DNA of 64,000 nt from Methylibium sp035762065 (GCF_035762065.1 NZ_DASTPW010000003.1:1-64000), one strand, 5' to 3'; counted from the first letter of the stretch, positions 47,427 to 57,066 are shown. Numbers and translations: made by a program. The notes: generated by a model not told the origin, from the sequence alone.

Positions 47427-48746
47427 ATGCCCACCCCGACGACCCTCGACGACTGGCTCGCCCACTGCGAGCGCCTGCACCTTCGCAGCATCGACCTGAC
47501 GCTCGAGCGCGTGCGTCGTGTGCACGAACGCATGGCGATCCGCTTCGACGCGCCGGTGTTCACCGTGGCCGGCACCAACGGCAAGGGCTCGACCTGCGCG
47601 ATGCTGGAAGCGATCCTGCAGCAGGCGGGCTACCGGGTCGGCGTGTACACCTCGCCGCATCTCGTGCGCTTCGAGGAGCGTTGTCGACTGGCCGGGCGGA
47701 TCGTCGAGGCGGCCGAGCTGCTGCCGCACTTCGAAGCGGTCGAGGCCGCACGCGAGGGCGACGCACTGACCTACTTCGAGTTCACGACGCTCGCGATCCT
47801 GCGGCTGCTCGCGGCGAGCACGCTCGATGCGGTGGTGCTGGAAGTCGGGCTCGGCGGTCGGCTCGATGCGGTCAACGTCATCGACGCCGACTGCTCGATC
47901 ATCACCAGCATCGACCTCGACCACGTCGGCCTGCTCGGCAACGACCGCGAGGCCATCGGACGCGAAAAGGCCGGCATCCTGCGCGCCGGGCGGCCGGCGA
48001 TCGTCGGCGATCCGGTGCCCCCGGCCAGCCTGATCGAGCACGCCCGCGAGATCGGCGCCGATCTGCGCCTCGCGGGCATCGATTTCCACGTCGGCGGCGA
48101 CAAGCAGCAGTGGGGCTGGGCCGGGCGTGCGCGCCGGCATCCGGGACTCGCGTATCCGGCGCTGCGCGGAGCGAACCAGCTGCTCAACGCGGCCGGCGTG
48201 CTCGCCGCGCTCGAAGCGATGCACACGCGACTGCCGATCACCGCGCAGGCGGTGCGCAACGGCTTCGCGCTGGTCGAGCTGCCGGGGCGCTTCCAGATCG
48301 TGCCCGGCACGCCGACGCTCGTGCTCGACGTCGCGCACAACCCGCACGCCACCGCCGCGCTCGCGCACAACCTCGATGCGATGGGTTTCTATCCGCGCAC
48401 CCACGCGGTCTTCGGCGCGATGGCCGACAAGGACATCGACGCGATGCTCGCCCGCATCGCGCCGCTGGTCGATCGTTGGTACTGCTGCGGCTTGCCGACC
48501 GCTCGCGCGGCGAACGCGGAGGATCTCGCACGCCGCATCGCCGCCGTGCCGAACCTGCCGATCGCGAGCGAGACGAGCACCCACGCATCACCGAGCGAGG
48601 CACTCGCCGCGGCCCTCGAAGCAGCCGACCCCGCCGATAGAATCCTGGTCTTCGGATCGTTCTTCACCGTCGGCGGCGTCCTCCGGCACGGGCTGCCGAA
48701 GCAGGGCGCCAAGCATCTCTCCGCAGGCGCCGGCCGCACGGCCTGA
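47427..48746 (+). CDS. folC: Folylpolyglutamate / dihydrofolate synthase FolC
   Basis: This 439-residue Mur-ligase-family enzyme adds glutamate to dihydropteroate and to folates. It has the P-loop VAGTNGKGSTCAML (about residues 49-62), YTSPHLVRFEER, the Mg/ATP segment EVGLGGRLDAVN, and the C-terminal GAMADKDIDAML. ATG 47427 is 53 bp after accD. An upstream in-frame extension contains no further FolC sequence. Confidence 0.95.
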   Translation: MPTPTTLDDWLAHCERLHLRSIDLTLERVRRVHERMAIRFDAPVFTVAGTNGKGSTCAMLEAILQQAGYRVGVYTSPHLVRFEERCRLAGRIVEAAELLPHFEAVEAAREGDALTYFEFTTLAILRLLAASTLDAVVLEVGLGGRLDAVNVIDADCSIITSIDLDHVGLLGNDREAIGREKAGILRAGRPAIVGDPVPPASLIEHAREIGADLRLAGIDFHVGGDKQQWGWAGRARRHPGLAYPALRGANQLLNAAGVLAALEAMHTRLPITAQAVRNGFALVELPGRFQIVPGTPTLVLDVAHNPHATAALAHNLDAMGFYPRTHAVFGAMADKDIDAMLARIAPLVDRWYCCGLPTARAANAEDLARRIAAVPNLPIASETSTHASPSEALAAALEAADPADRILVFGSFFTVGGVLRHGLPKQGAKHLSAGAGRTA

Positions 48747-48785
48747 AGGTCCAACGAGCGATTCAAGCCACCCCCTTCGCCTCCC

Positions 48786-49550
48786 ATGCGCCTGCCTTCG
48801 TTCCTCCAGCGCAAAACCGCCTCCGGCGCGCGCCGGGTCGATCTGGACGAGGCCACGGTGCAGCTGGAGCGTCGGCGTGCACGGCGCCGCTTGATCGGCG
48901 CCGCGGTGCTGGTGCTCGTCGGCGTGGTCGGCCTGCCGATGATCTTCGACCGCGGCCCGAAGCCGCTGCCGGTGGACATCGCGATCGAGATCCCGAGCAA
49001 GGACGCAGTGGCGCCGCTGCCGGCACCGGCCGCATCGAAGGTCGCACGCAGGGACGCGCCCGCAGAGCCCGTGCCTGTGCCCGTGCCCGAGCCGGCGCCG
49101 CCGGCGGCTTCGAGGGTCGAGGCGAAGCCGGCGCCCGAGCCGGTGGTCGAGAAGCCGGCCGACAAGGTCGCGGACAAGGCTGCCGAAGCCGCTGCCGCAG
49201 CCGCAGCCGCGAAGAGGACGGGCGAGGCCGAAGCCGCCCGCGCGCGCGCTGCGCTCGAAGGCCGCACGCCCACCGCGCGGCCGGCGGCGAGCAAGACCGA
49301 AGCAGCGGCGAGCGAGGCGGCCTCGCGGTTCGTCGTGCAGGTCGGCGCGTTCAGCGAAGCCGATTCCGCGCGCGAGGCCCGGTCCCGCGTCGAGAAGCTC
49401 GGCTTCAAGACTTACGTGCAATCGGTCGAGACCGGCAGCGGCAAGCGCATCCGCGTTCGCGTCGGCCCCTACAACGACCGCGCCGAAGCCGACAAGGTCG
49501 CCGCGCAGATCAAGAAAGCCGGCATCAGCTCGGCCGTGGTGGGCCTGTGA
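48786..49550 (+). CDS. dedD: DedD-like SPOR-domain protein
   Basis: The protein has 254 residues: a short basic cytoplasmic start, one transmembrane helix (about 36-55, LIGAAVLVLVGVVGLPMIF), a long Pro/Ala/Glu/Lys periplasmic linker (about 75-170) and a C-terminal SPOR domain (about 178-254, VVQVGAFSEADSAREARSRV). SPOR domains bind septal peptidoglycan that lacks stem peptides. The place between folC and cvpA is the same as that of dedD in E. coli. The stop overlaps the cvpA GTG start. Confidence 0.9.
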   Translation: MRLPSFLQRKTASGARRVDLDEATVQLERRRARRRLIGAAVLVLVGVVGLPMIFDRGPKPLPVDIAIEIPSKDAVAPLPAPAASKVARRDAPAEPVPVPVPEPAPPAASRVEAKPAPEPVVEKPADKVADKAAEAAAAAAAAKRTGEAEAARARAALEGRTPTARPAASKTEAAASEAASRFVVQVGAFSEADSAREARSRVEKLGFKTYVQSVETGSGKRIRVRVGPYNDRAEADKVAAQIKKAGISSAVVGL

Positions 49551-50059
49551 GTTCCGCGGCCCTGGGCGGCGTCGGCTGGGTCGATCTCGCGTTCGCGGCC
49601 TTGCTGCTGCTCTCGACGGTGGTCGGCCTGTGGCGCGGGCTGCTGTTCGAAGTGATGTCGCTGCTGGGTTGGGTCGCGGCTTACGTCGCGGCACAGGCCT
49701 TTGCGCCGGCGCTCGCGCCGCAACTGCCGTTCGGCGCCTCCGGCTCGGCCTTGCAGCTCGGCGCTGCCTTCGCGATCGTGTTCGTGCTGGCGCTGATCGT
49801 CTGGAGCCTGCTGTCGTCGCTGCTGCGGCGCCTGATGCAGGCCTCGCCGCTGTCGGGCCTCGACCGCCTTTTCGGCGCGGTCTTCGGCCTGCTGCGCGGC
49901 GTGCTGATCGGCGTCGTCATCGCCACTCTCGTGCAGCTCACGCCCTTCGGCAAATCGCGCGACTGGCGAACGTCTCACGGCGCGGCGGCGATGCAGACGG
50001 TGCTCGCCGGTCTGCGGCCCTGGCTGCCCGACGCTGTGGTCAAGCATCTGCCGGCATGA
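49547..50059 (+). CDS. cvpA: Colicin V production family membrane protein CvpA
   Basis: This 170-residue inner-membrane protein has four hydrophobic helices (about residues 9-30, 33-52, 66-90 and 106-125), the family start GWVDLAFAALLLLSTVVGLWRG, and a polar tail. CvpA is required for colicin V export in E. coli, and its normal role is not settled. It starts at GTG 49547 inside the dedD stop and precedes purF, as in E. coli. Confidence 0.93.
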   Translation: MSSAALGGVGWVDLAFAALLLLSTVVGLWRGLLFEVMSLLGWVAAYVAAQAFAPALAPQLPFGASGSALQLGAAFAIVFVLALIVWSLLSSLLRRLMQASPLSGLDRLFGAVFGLLRGVLIGVVIATLVQLTPFGKSRDWRTSHGAAAMQTVLAGLRPWLPDAVVKHLPA

Positions 50060-50102
50060 TGTCGGCCTGACGGCTTCACGCCGCCCCCTCAGGAGCAGTC
50101 CC

Positions 50103-51632
50103 ATGTGCGGCATCGTCGGCGTGATCTCCACTGCGCCGGTCAATCAGCTGATCTACGACGCGCTGCTGCTGCTGCAGCACCGCGGACAGGACGCGGCCGG
50201 CATCGTCACCGCCGGCCCGGACGCGCGCGGCACCAAGTTCTTCATGCACAAGGCACGCGGCATGGTGCGCGACGTGTTCCGCACCCGGAACATGCGTGCG
50301 CTGACGGGCACCGTCGGCCTGGGACAGGTGCGTTACCCGACCGCGGGCAACGCCTACAGCGAGGAAGAGGCGCAGCCCTTCTACGTCAACGCCCCTTTCG
50401 GCCTGGTGCTGGTGCACAACGGCAACCTGACCAACGCCCATGCCCTGAAGCGCGAGCTGTTCGGCATCGACCGCCGCCACCTGAACACCGACAGCGACAC
50501 CGAGGTGCTGCTCAACGTGCTCGCGCACGAGCTCGAGCAGACCGCGCGCGACCTCCCGTTGACGCCCAACGAGGTGTTCAAGTCGGTCGCCGGCGTGCAT
50601 CGGCGCGTGAAGGGTTCGTATGCGGTCGTCTGCCTGATCGCAGGCCACGGCGTGCTGGCGTTCCGCGATCCCTTTGGCATCCGCCCGCTGTGCCTCGGCG
50701 AAGCCGAGACACCCACCGGCAAGACGGTGATGGTCGCGAGCGAATCGGTTGCGCTCGAGGGCACCGGCCACCGCTTCGTGCGCGACGTGGCCCCGGGCGA
50801 GGCGGTGTTCATCGATCTCGAAGGCAACGTGCATGCGCGCCAGTGCGCGGCCGCACCCAAGCTCAACCCCTGCGTGTTCGAGTTCGTCTACCTGGCGCGG
50901 CCCGACTCGGTGATCGACGGCATCTCCGTCTACCAGGCGCGCCTGAACATGGGCGAAACGCTGGCGCAGCGGCTGATCTCGACGATGCCGCCGAGCGAGA
51001 TCGACGTCGTGATCCCGATCCCTGAATCGAGCCGGCCCTCGGCGATGCAGCTCGCGCAGAAGATCGGCCGGCCCTACCGCGAGGGCTTTGTGAAGAACCG
51101 CTATGTCGGTCGCACCTTCATCATGCCGGGGCAGGGCATGCGCATGAAGAGCGTGCGGCAGAAGCTCAACGCGATCTCGTCCGAGTTCAAGGGCCGCAAC
51201 GTGCTGCTGGTGGACGACTCGATCGTGCGCGGCACCACCAGCAAGGAGATCGTGCAGATGGCCCGCGAGGCCGGCGCCCGCAAGGTGTTCATGGCCTCGG
51301 CCGCGCCGCCGGTGCGCTTCCCCAACGTCTACGGCATCGACATGCCGACCAAGGGCGAGCTGATCGCGCACGACCGCAGCATCGAGGACATCCGCGAGTT
51401 CATCGGCGCGGATGCGCTGATCTACCAGGACGTGACCGCGATGAAGAAGGCGGTCGGCGTGCTGAACACCAAGCTCGACGGCTTCGAGGCCTCGTGCTTC
51501 GACGGCTACTACTGCACCGGCGACGTGAGTGCCGAGGACTTCGAGACGCTCGCCGCGCAGCGGCCGCTGCAGCTCGAAGAGGACGCCGAGTCCGTGTCGC
51601 GCCTGGCCTTGCAGACCACGCTGGAGATCTGA
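50103..51632 (+). CDS. purF: Amidophosphoribosyltransferase PurF
   Basis: This 509-residue enzyme begins purine synthesis by transferring glutamine amide to PRPP. The N-terminal nucleophile is Cys2 (MCGIVGVI). Other glutaminase motifs are RGQDAAGI and NGNLTN. The phosphoribosyl site VLLVDDSIVRGTT is near residue 365. It begins 43 bp after cvpA and its stop overlaps metZ (TGATG). Confidence 0.97.
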   Translation: MCGIVGVISTAPVNQLIYDALLLLQHRGQDAAGIVTAGPDARGTKFFMHKARGMVRDVFRTRNMRALTGTVGLGQVRYPTAGNAYSEEEAQPFYVNAPFGLVLVHNGNLTNAHALKRELFGIDRRHLNTDSDTEVLLNVLAHELEQTARDLPLTPNEVFKSVAGVHRRVKGSYAVVCLIAGHGVLAFRDPFGIRPLCLGEAETPTGKTVMVASESVALEGTGHRFVRDVAPGEAVFIDLEGNVHARQCAAAPKLNPCVFEFVYLARPDSVIDGISVYQARLNMGETLAQRLISTMPPSEIDVVIPIPESSRPSAMQLAQKIGRPYREGFVKNRYVGRTFIMPGQGMRMKSVRQKLNAISSEFKGRNVLLVDDSIVRGTTSKEIVQMAREAGARKVFMASAAPPVRFPNVYGIDMPTKGELIAHDRSIEDIREFIGADALIYQDVTAMKKAVGVLNTKLDGFEASCFDGYYCTGDVSAEDFETLAAQRPLQLEEDAESVSRLALQTTLEI

Positions 51633-52876
51633 TGACCGCGCCGAAGGACGCCAAGCCGTCGCGGCGCGCCGCGCTGCCGGCGGGCCTGCGGCTCGACACG
51701 CTCGCGGTGCGCGAGGGCTTGCCGCCCAGTGCCTACGGCGAGAACTCGGAGGCCCTGTTCCTCACGAGCGGCTACGTCCAGCCCGATGCCGAAACCTCCG
51801 CGCGTCGCTTCGCCGGCGAGGAGGAGGGCTATTCCTACACGCGCACCGGCAACCCGACGGTCACGAGCCTCGAGATGCGGCTGGCCGCCATGGAGGGCAC
51901 CGAAGCCGCGATGGCCACCGCCACCGGCATGGCCGCCATCATGCTGATGTGCTTCAGCCTGCTGCGATCGGGCGACCACGTGGTGTTCTCGCAGTCGATG
52001 TTCGGCTCGACGATCAAGCTCATCGGCACCGAGTTCGCGCGCTTCGGCGTCGAGTCGACGATGGTGGCGCAGACGGACATCGACGCCTGGCGCAGCGCCG
52101 TGCGCCCCACCACCAAGCTGCTGTTCGCCGAGACGCCGACGAACCCGCTGACCGAGGTCTGCGACATCGCGGCGCTGGCCGAGATCGCGCACGCGGCCGG
52201 CGCCTGGCTCGCCGTGGACAACTGCTTCGCGACGCCGGCCCTGCAGCGGCCGGTGCAGCTCGGGGCCGACATCGTCATGCACTCGGGCACCAAGTTCCTC
52301 GACGGCCAGGGCCGCGTGATGGCCGGCGCGCTGTGCGCACCCGAAGCCATGGTGCGCGAGAAGTTTCTGCCGGTGCAGAAAAACGCGGGCATGGTGCTGT
52401 CGCCGTTCAACGCCTGGGTCGTCCTCAAAGGCCTGGAGACGCTGAGCTTGCGGCTCCAGGCGCAGAGCGCGGCCACGCTCGCGCTCGCGCAGTGGCTCGA
52501 GCGCCAGCCTGGCGTGGCGCGCGTGCACTACCCGGGCTTGCCGAGCCATCCGCAGCACGCGCTCGCGATGCGCCAGATGTCGGGCCTGGGCGGTGCGGTG
52601 CTGTCGTTCGAGGTCCGGGCCGATGGCGCCGAGCAGGCGCGCGCGCGGGCCTTCCATGTCTTGAATTCGCTGCGGGTGCTGTCGCTGTGCACCAACCTCG
52701 GCGACACCAAGACGCTGCTCACGCATCCCGCGACCACCTCGCACGGCAAGCTCACCGAAGCGCAGCGAAAGGCGGCCGGCATCGGCCAGGGCCTGATCCG
52801 CGTCGCGGTCGGGCTCGAGCACATCGACGACATCACGGCCGATCTCGCGCGCGGCCTCGACACCTTGAACGCATGA
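51632..52876 (+). CDS. metZ: O-succinylhomoserine sulfhydrylase MetZ
   Basis: This 414-residue PLP enzyme of the Cys/Met metabolism family makes homocysteine from O-succinylhomoserine and sulfide. It has GYSYTRTGNPTV, the phosphate loop TATGMAAI, and the cofactor lysine in HSGTKFLDGQGRVMAG. The C-terminal FHVLNSLRVLSLCTNLGDTKTLLTHPA segment separates it from cystathionine enzymes. It begins in the purF stop and overlaps gltX (ATGA). Confidence 0.93.
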   Translation: MTAPKDAKPSRRAALPAGLRLDTLAVREGLPPSAYGENSEALFLTSGYVQPDAETSARRFAGEEEGYSYTRTGNPTVTSLEMRLAAMEGTEAAMATATGMAAIMLMCFSLLRSGDHVVFSQSMFGSTIKLIGTEFARFGVESTMVAQTDIDAWRSAVRPTTKLLFAETPTNPLTEVCDIAALAEIAHAAGAWLAVDNCFATPALQRPVQLGADIVMHSGTKFLDGQGRVMAGALCAPEAMVREKFLPVQKNAGMVLSPFNAWVVLKGLETLSLRLQAQSAATLALAQWLERQPGVARVHYPGLPSHPQHALAMRQMSGLGGAVLSFEVRADGAEQARARAFHVLNSLRVLSLCTNLGDTKTLLTHPATTSHGKLTEAQRKAAGIGQGLIRVAVGLEHIDDITADLARGLDTLNA

Positions 52877-54306
52877 CTGCCGCTTCCGCGCCCGTGCGCA
52901 CGCGCTTCGCACCGTCGCCCACGGGCTTCATCCACCTCGGCAACATCCGCTCGGCGCTCTACCCCTGGGCGTTCGCGCGCGCGAAGGGCGGCGTGTTCGT
53001 GCTGCGCATCGAGGACACCGACACCGAGCGCTCGTCGCAGGAAGCCGTCGACGTGATCCTTGAAGGCATGCGCTGGCTCGGGCTCGATCCCGACGAGGGC
53101 CCGTTCTTCCAGATGCAGCGCATGGACCGCTACCGCGAGGTCGTCGCGCAGATGCTCTACCAGGGCCTCGCCTACCGCTGCTACATGAGCCAGGCCGAGC
53201 TCGACGCGCTGCGCGAACGGCAGATGGCCGCGAAGCAGAAGCCGCGTTACGACGGCACCTGGCGTCCCGAGCCGGGCAAGACGCTGCCGCCCATCCCCGA
53301 AGGCGTGCGGCCCGTGATCCGCTTCAAGTCGCCGATCGGTGGCAGCGTGAGCTGGGACGACAAGGTCAAGGGGCGCGTCGAGTTCAGCAACGAGGAGCTC
53401 GACGACCTTGTCATCGCGCGGCCGGCCGGCGAGGACCAGCCGCTCAACGCGATCGGCACGCCGACCTACAACTTCTGCGTCGTCGTCGACGACATCGAGA
53501 TGCGCATCACCCACGTGATCCGCGGCGACGACCACGTGAACAACACGCCGCGGCAGATCCACATCCTGCGCGCGCTCGGCCACGAGCCGCCGGTCTACGC
53601 GCACCTGCCGACGGTGCTCAACGAGCACGGCGAGAAGATGAGCAAGCGCCACGGCGCGAAGCCTGTCACCGCCTACCGCGACGAAGGCTTCCTGCCCGAG
53701 GCCGTCGTCAACTACCTCGCGCGGCTTGGCTGGAGCCATGGCGACGACGAGATCTTCACGCGCGAGCAGCTGATCGCGTGGTTCGACCTCGACCATCTCG
53801 GCAAGAGCGCCGCGCAGTACGACGAGGCCAAGCTGCGCTGGGTCGCCTCGCAGCACATGAAGCAGGCCGACGATGCGCGGCTCGCGGCGCTGGTGCACGT
53901 CGCGCTGCAAGCGAGGGGCATCGCGGCGCCGGCCGACGAGCGCCTCGCGACGATGTGCGCGCTGTTCAAGGACCGCTGCGCGACGACGGTCGAGCTCGCC
54001 GACTGGCTCGCGATGTTCTTCGTCGAGCCGCAGCCCGGCGAGGCCGAGCTGCGGCAGCACGTCACCGACGCGATCCGATCCGCCTTGCATGCGCTGGCCG
54101 ATCGGCTCGCGCAAGCGACCTGGGACGCCGGCTCGATCCAGCAGGCGTTCAAGGCAACCCTGGCCGAGCAGGGCCTGAAGATGCCCGCGCTCGCGTTGCC
54201 GGTGCGCTTGCTCGTGTGCGGCCGTGCGCAAACACCGTCGATCGATGCGGTGCTCGCGCTGTTCCCGCGCGAGACGGTGCTCAGTCGATTGCGTGAGCGT
54301 CGTTAG
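52873..54306 (+). CDS. gltX: Glutamate-tRNA ligase GltX
   Basis: This 477-residue class I aminoacyl-tRNA synthetase charges tRNA-Glu. The HIGH-type motif is FAPSPTGFIHLGN (about residue 12), and the KMSKS motif is KMSKRHGA (about 256). The C-terminal anticodon-binding helices are complete. A tRNA-Glu gene lies 190 bp downstream in the tRNA cluster. A tRNA promoter is embedded in the last codons of this gene. Confidence 0.97.
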   Translation: MTAASAPVRTRFAPSPTGFIHLGNIRSALYPWAFARAKGGVFVLRIEDTDTERSSQEAVDVILEGMRWLGLDPDEGPFFQMQRMDRYREVVAQMLYQGLAYRCYMSQAELDALRERQMAAKQKPRYDGTWRPEPGKTLPPIPEGVRPVIRFKSPIGGSVSWDDKVKGRVEFSNEELDDLVIARPAGEDQPLNAIGTPTYNFCVVVDDIEMRITHVIRGDDHVNNTPRQIHILRALGHEPPVYAHLPTVLNEHGEKMSKRHGAKPVTAYRDEGFLPEAVVNYLARLGWSHGDDEIFTREQLIAWFDLDHLGKSAAQYDEAKLRWVASQHMKQADDARLAALVHVALQARGIAAPADERLATMCALFKDRCATTVELADWLAMFFVEPQPGEAELRQHVTDAIRSALHALADRLAQATWDAGSIQQAFKATLAEQGLKMPALALPVRLLVCGRAQTPSIDAVLALFPRETVLSRLRERR

Positions 54307-54316
54307 CCTCTATACT
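54289..54316 (+). promoter_or_regulatory. Promoter of the tRNA-Ala-Glu-Asp cluster
   Basis: TTGCGT (54289-54294), a 16-bp spacer and TATACT (54311-54316) are followed by a GC-rich discriminator CGCG. The -35 lies inside the 3' end of gltX. This would start a stable-RNA transcript about 50 bp before tRNA-Ala. Confidence 0.6.
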
Positions 54317-54374
54317 CGCGGTCTCGTTTGAACAGCGTGACCCGTTCGCGACAAGCGGTTCGTCGTGAGGCCTC

Positions 54375-54450
<76 letters not shown>

Positions 54451-54494
54451 CAAGCTGGCAGCGGCGGTGGCGTTGTTCAAAGGAGGAAAGTTCT

Positions 54495-54570
54495 GTCCCC
54501 TTCGTCTAGAGGCCCAGGACACCACCCTTTCACGGTGATTACAGGGGTTCGAATCCCCTAGGGGACGCCA
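54495..54570 (+). tRNA. tRNA-Glu (TTC)
   Basis: This 76-base cloverleaf starts GTCCCCT and ends AGGGGAC-GCCA, with the T arm AGGGG-TTCGAAT-CCCCT. The anticodon loop CTTTCAC carries TTC. The base pair at 27-43 is C-A rather than the usual C-G, a local mismatch at the base of the anticodon stem. Confidence 0.97.
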
Positions 54571-54575
54571 AGCCT

Positions 54576-54652
54576 GGAGCGGTAGTTCAGTTGGTCAGAA
54601 TACCGGCCTGTCACGCCGGGGGTCGCGGGTTCGAGCCCCGTCCGCTCCGCCA
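54576..54652 (+). tRNA. tRNA-Asp (GTC)
   Basis: This 77-base cloverleaf has acceptor stem GGAGCGG/CCGCTCC, anticodon stem CCGGC/GCCGG around CTGTCAC (anticodon GTC), T arm GCGGG-TTCGAGC-CCCGT, and an encoded GCCA end. It is the last gene of the tRNA cluster and the last conserved gene before the carotenoid block. Confidence 0.97.
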
Positions 54653-54660
54653 ACGCAAAT

Positions 54661-54698
54661 CAACGGGTCAGCTCCTCGAGCTGACCCGTTGTGCTTTC
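54661..54698 (+). terminator. Terminator of the tRNA cluster
   Basis: CAACGGGTCAGCT (54661-54673) and AGCTGACCCGTTG (54679-54691) form a perfect 13-bp stem with a 5-base loop, followed by TGCTTTC. The remaining sequence to 54861 shows no gene. Confidence 0.9.
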
Positions 54699-54861
54699 GG
54701 GCTGCCTTTCGCCCGAGCGTCGTTTTCAGCCCGCGGTACGCGGCTTGCCTGCACCCGTACCAGCTGTCCGGAAGTGCCATGCCGATGCGCATCGACGCCA
54801 TCAGAAAGCTGCGTTCGGGTGCTCGCATCTGGCGTGGCCATGGCCGGAGCGCGGTCAACCG

Positions 54862-55353
54862 ATGATCGAATCGTCCCTGCACCGTCTCGCCATCGTCGTC
54901 GCCACGGCGGTCGCGATGGAAGCCGTCGCGACCCTGGTCCATCGGCACTGGATGCACGGGCCGGGCTGGGGCTGGCATCAATCGCACCACGACTCCGGGC
55001 CGGGCGTGCGCTGGGAGCGCAACGATCTCTTCGCACTGTGCTTCGCCGCGCTGGCCGTCGCACTGTTCTTCATCGGCGACGCGTTCTGGTGGCCGCTCTA
55101 TTGGGTCGGCGTGGGGATGACGGTCTACGGCTTGGCCTATGCGCTGCTGCACGACATGCTGATCCACCAGCGCCTGCCCGTTGCGTGGACGCCGCGCACC
55201 GGCTACCTCGCCCGGCTGCGGCAGGCGCACCGGCTGCATCACGCCGTGCGCGTGCGCGAAGGCGCGGTGTCATTCGGCTTCCTGTATGCGCCGCCGGTGC
55301 AGCGGATCGCAGAGCGGCTGCGCTCGCGCGATCGACACCCGACGGCGCGATGA
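54862..55353 (+). CDS. crtZ: Beta-carotene 3-hydroxylase CrtZ
   Basis: This 163-residue membrane di-iron hydroxylase adds 3-hydroxyl groups to beta-ionone rings (beta-carotene to zeaxanthin, or canthaxanthin to astaxanthin). The histidine motifs are HRHWMHGPGWGWHQSHH (about residues 27-43), HDMLIHQRLP and RLHHAVR followed by SFGFLYAPP. Two to three hydrophobic segments are visible. The ATG at 54862 is preferred; an in-frame ATG at 54691 would run back into the tRNA terminator. Its stop overlaps the crtW start (ATGA). Confidence 0.93.
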   Translation: MIESSLHRLAIVVATAVAMEAVATLVHRHWMHGPGWGWHQSHHDSGPGVRWERNDLFALCFAALAVALFFIGDAFWWPLYWVGVGMTVYGLAYALLHDMLIHQRLPVAWTPRTGYLARLRQAHRLHHAVRVREGAVSFGFLYAPPVQRIAERLRSRDRHPTAR

Positions 55354-56114
55354 CCGCCGACGCGCGCGTTCGCGACCGCCGGCTGCAAAGCGCGGCCGGC
55401 CTGGGTCTCGCGGCCCTGATCGTCGGTGCATGGCTGGCCACGCAGTACTACGCGCTGTTCGTGCACGCATGGACCGGCGCCGGCCTGCTGGCCGCGCCCG
55501 TGCTCGTCGCCTTCATCTGCTGGCTCGACGTCGGCCTGTTCATCGTGGGCCACGACGCAATCCACGGCTCGCTGGCACCGGCTTCGCGCCCGCTGAATCG
55601 CGCGGTCGGTCGGCTCGGATTCGCGCTCTACGCGGGCTTCTCGCTCGGCCGCTTCGAGGCGGGCCACCACGCGCACCACCGCGCGCCGGGGACCGACGGC
55701 GATCCCGACTTCCATCCGCACGACGGCCGCTTCTGGCCCTGGTACCGGCACTTCCTGTTCCGCTACTTCGGCTGGCACGAAGTCCTGGGCCTTGCAGTCT
55801 CCTTCGCGCTGATCGTCGGCGTGCTGCGCGCGCCGATGCTCAACGCGCTGGTCTTCTGGGCGCTGCCGGCGCTGCTTTCCTCAGTGCAGTTGTTCGCCTT
55901 CGGCACTTGGCTGCCGCACCGCGTGCAACACGAACGCTTCATCGACGAGCACCGCGCGCGCAGCAGCGGCTACGGCCACCTCGCGTCGTTGCTTTCGTGC
56001 TTCCACTTCGGCTACCACCACGAGCACCACCTGCGGCCGGATGCGCCGTGGTGGCGGCTGCCCGCCGTGCGGCGCACCTTTGGCGCTCGCGGCAAAACGG
56101 GCGGCGTGGCCTAG
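55350..56114 (+). CDS. crtW: Beta-carotene 4-ketolase CrtW
   Basis: This 254-residue membrane di-iron enzyme of the fatty-acid desaturase superfamily adds 4-keto groups to beta-ionone rings. The His motifs are GHDAIHGSLAP (about residue 67), GHHAHHRAPGTDGDPDFHP (about 106) and CFHFGYHHEHHLRPDAPWWRLP (in two parts, about 212-233). The last one, with FGTWLPHR, is diagnostic of CrtW ketolases rather than generic desaturases. Coupled to crtZ by ATGA; together they lead from beta-carotene to astaxanthin. It converges on crtB with a 4-base overlap of ends. Confidence 0.9.
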   Translation: MTADARVRDRRLQSAAGLGLAALIVGAWLATQYYALFVHAWTGAGLLAAPVLVAFICWLDVGLFIVGHDAIHGSLAPASRPLNRAVGRLGFALYAGFSLGRFEAGHHAHHRAPGTDGDPDFHPHDGRFWPWYRHFLFRYFGWHEVLGLAVSFALIVGVLRAPMLNALVFWALPALLSSVQLFAFGTWLPHRVQHERFIDEHRARSSGYGHLASLLSCFHFGYHHEHHLRPDAPWWRLPAVRRTFGARGKTGGVA

Positions 56115-57066
56115 CAGGTCGGAGGCCGCGTCCACAGCGAGCAGCGACGTTGCGCGCGCGGGTCCGCCGCGTCGTCGCGCAGGCCGCTCTTGCCGAGCGC
56201 GGCCGTGCAGCCGCCGGCGATCAGGTGGTGCAGCTTGCGCCGGCGGCTCGTCGCGACCCGTTCGTCCCACGCCGCCGCGCCGCGGGCGCGCACCTGCTGG
56301 CCGATCTCGCGATACAGGCCGTGCGCCGCCGCGACCGCCCAGGCCGATCGAAGCGGCAGGCTCGCGATCCCCTTGCGAGCCGAGAGGTAGTAGGGCTCCG
56401 CCGCGCCCACCAGCCGCTGCGCCACCCGCGCCACCGCCTCGCGTTGCGGCGGCGCCGAGACCTCGTGCGCGCCGACCGCCTCCTCCGCCAGCCAGTCGCG
56501 CGGCAGGTAGAGCCGGCCGGCGGCGTGGTCGTCAAGCACGTCGCGCGCGATGTTCGTGAGCTGGAAGGCAAGCCCCAGATCGGCCGCGCGGTCCAGCGTC
56601 GCGTCGTCGCGCCGGCCCATGATCAAGGCCATCATCACGCCGACGACGCCCGCCACGCGGTAGCAGTAGTCAAGCGTGTCGGCCAGCGTGTCGTAGCGCC
56701 GGCCCTGCGCGTCCATGCGGAAGCCGGAAAGGTGCTCAAGCGGCAGGCGCGGCGGGATGCCGTGCAGGCGCACGACCTCGGCGAGCGCGACGAAAGGCGG
56801 CGCGGCGCCCGGCGTGCCGCGCAGCGCGCCTTCGGTCTGTTCGGCCAGCGCATCGACACGGCGATCGGCGTCCCGCGGGTCCTGCATCGACTGGCCGTGG
56901 CCGAGCACCTGACCGTCGACCACGTCGTCGCAGTGGCGGCACCAGGCGTAAAGCAGCGTCACGCTGCGGCGGGTGCGGCGGTCGAAAAGACGCGCGGCCG
57001 ACGCGAAGCTCTTCGAGCCGCCGGCGATCGCCTGCGTCGCATAGCGTTCGACCGGGTCCGTCGCCC

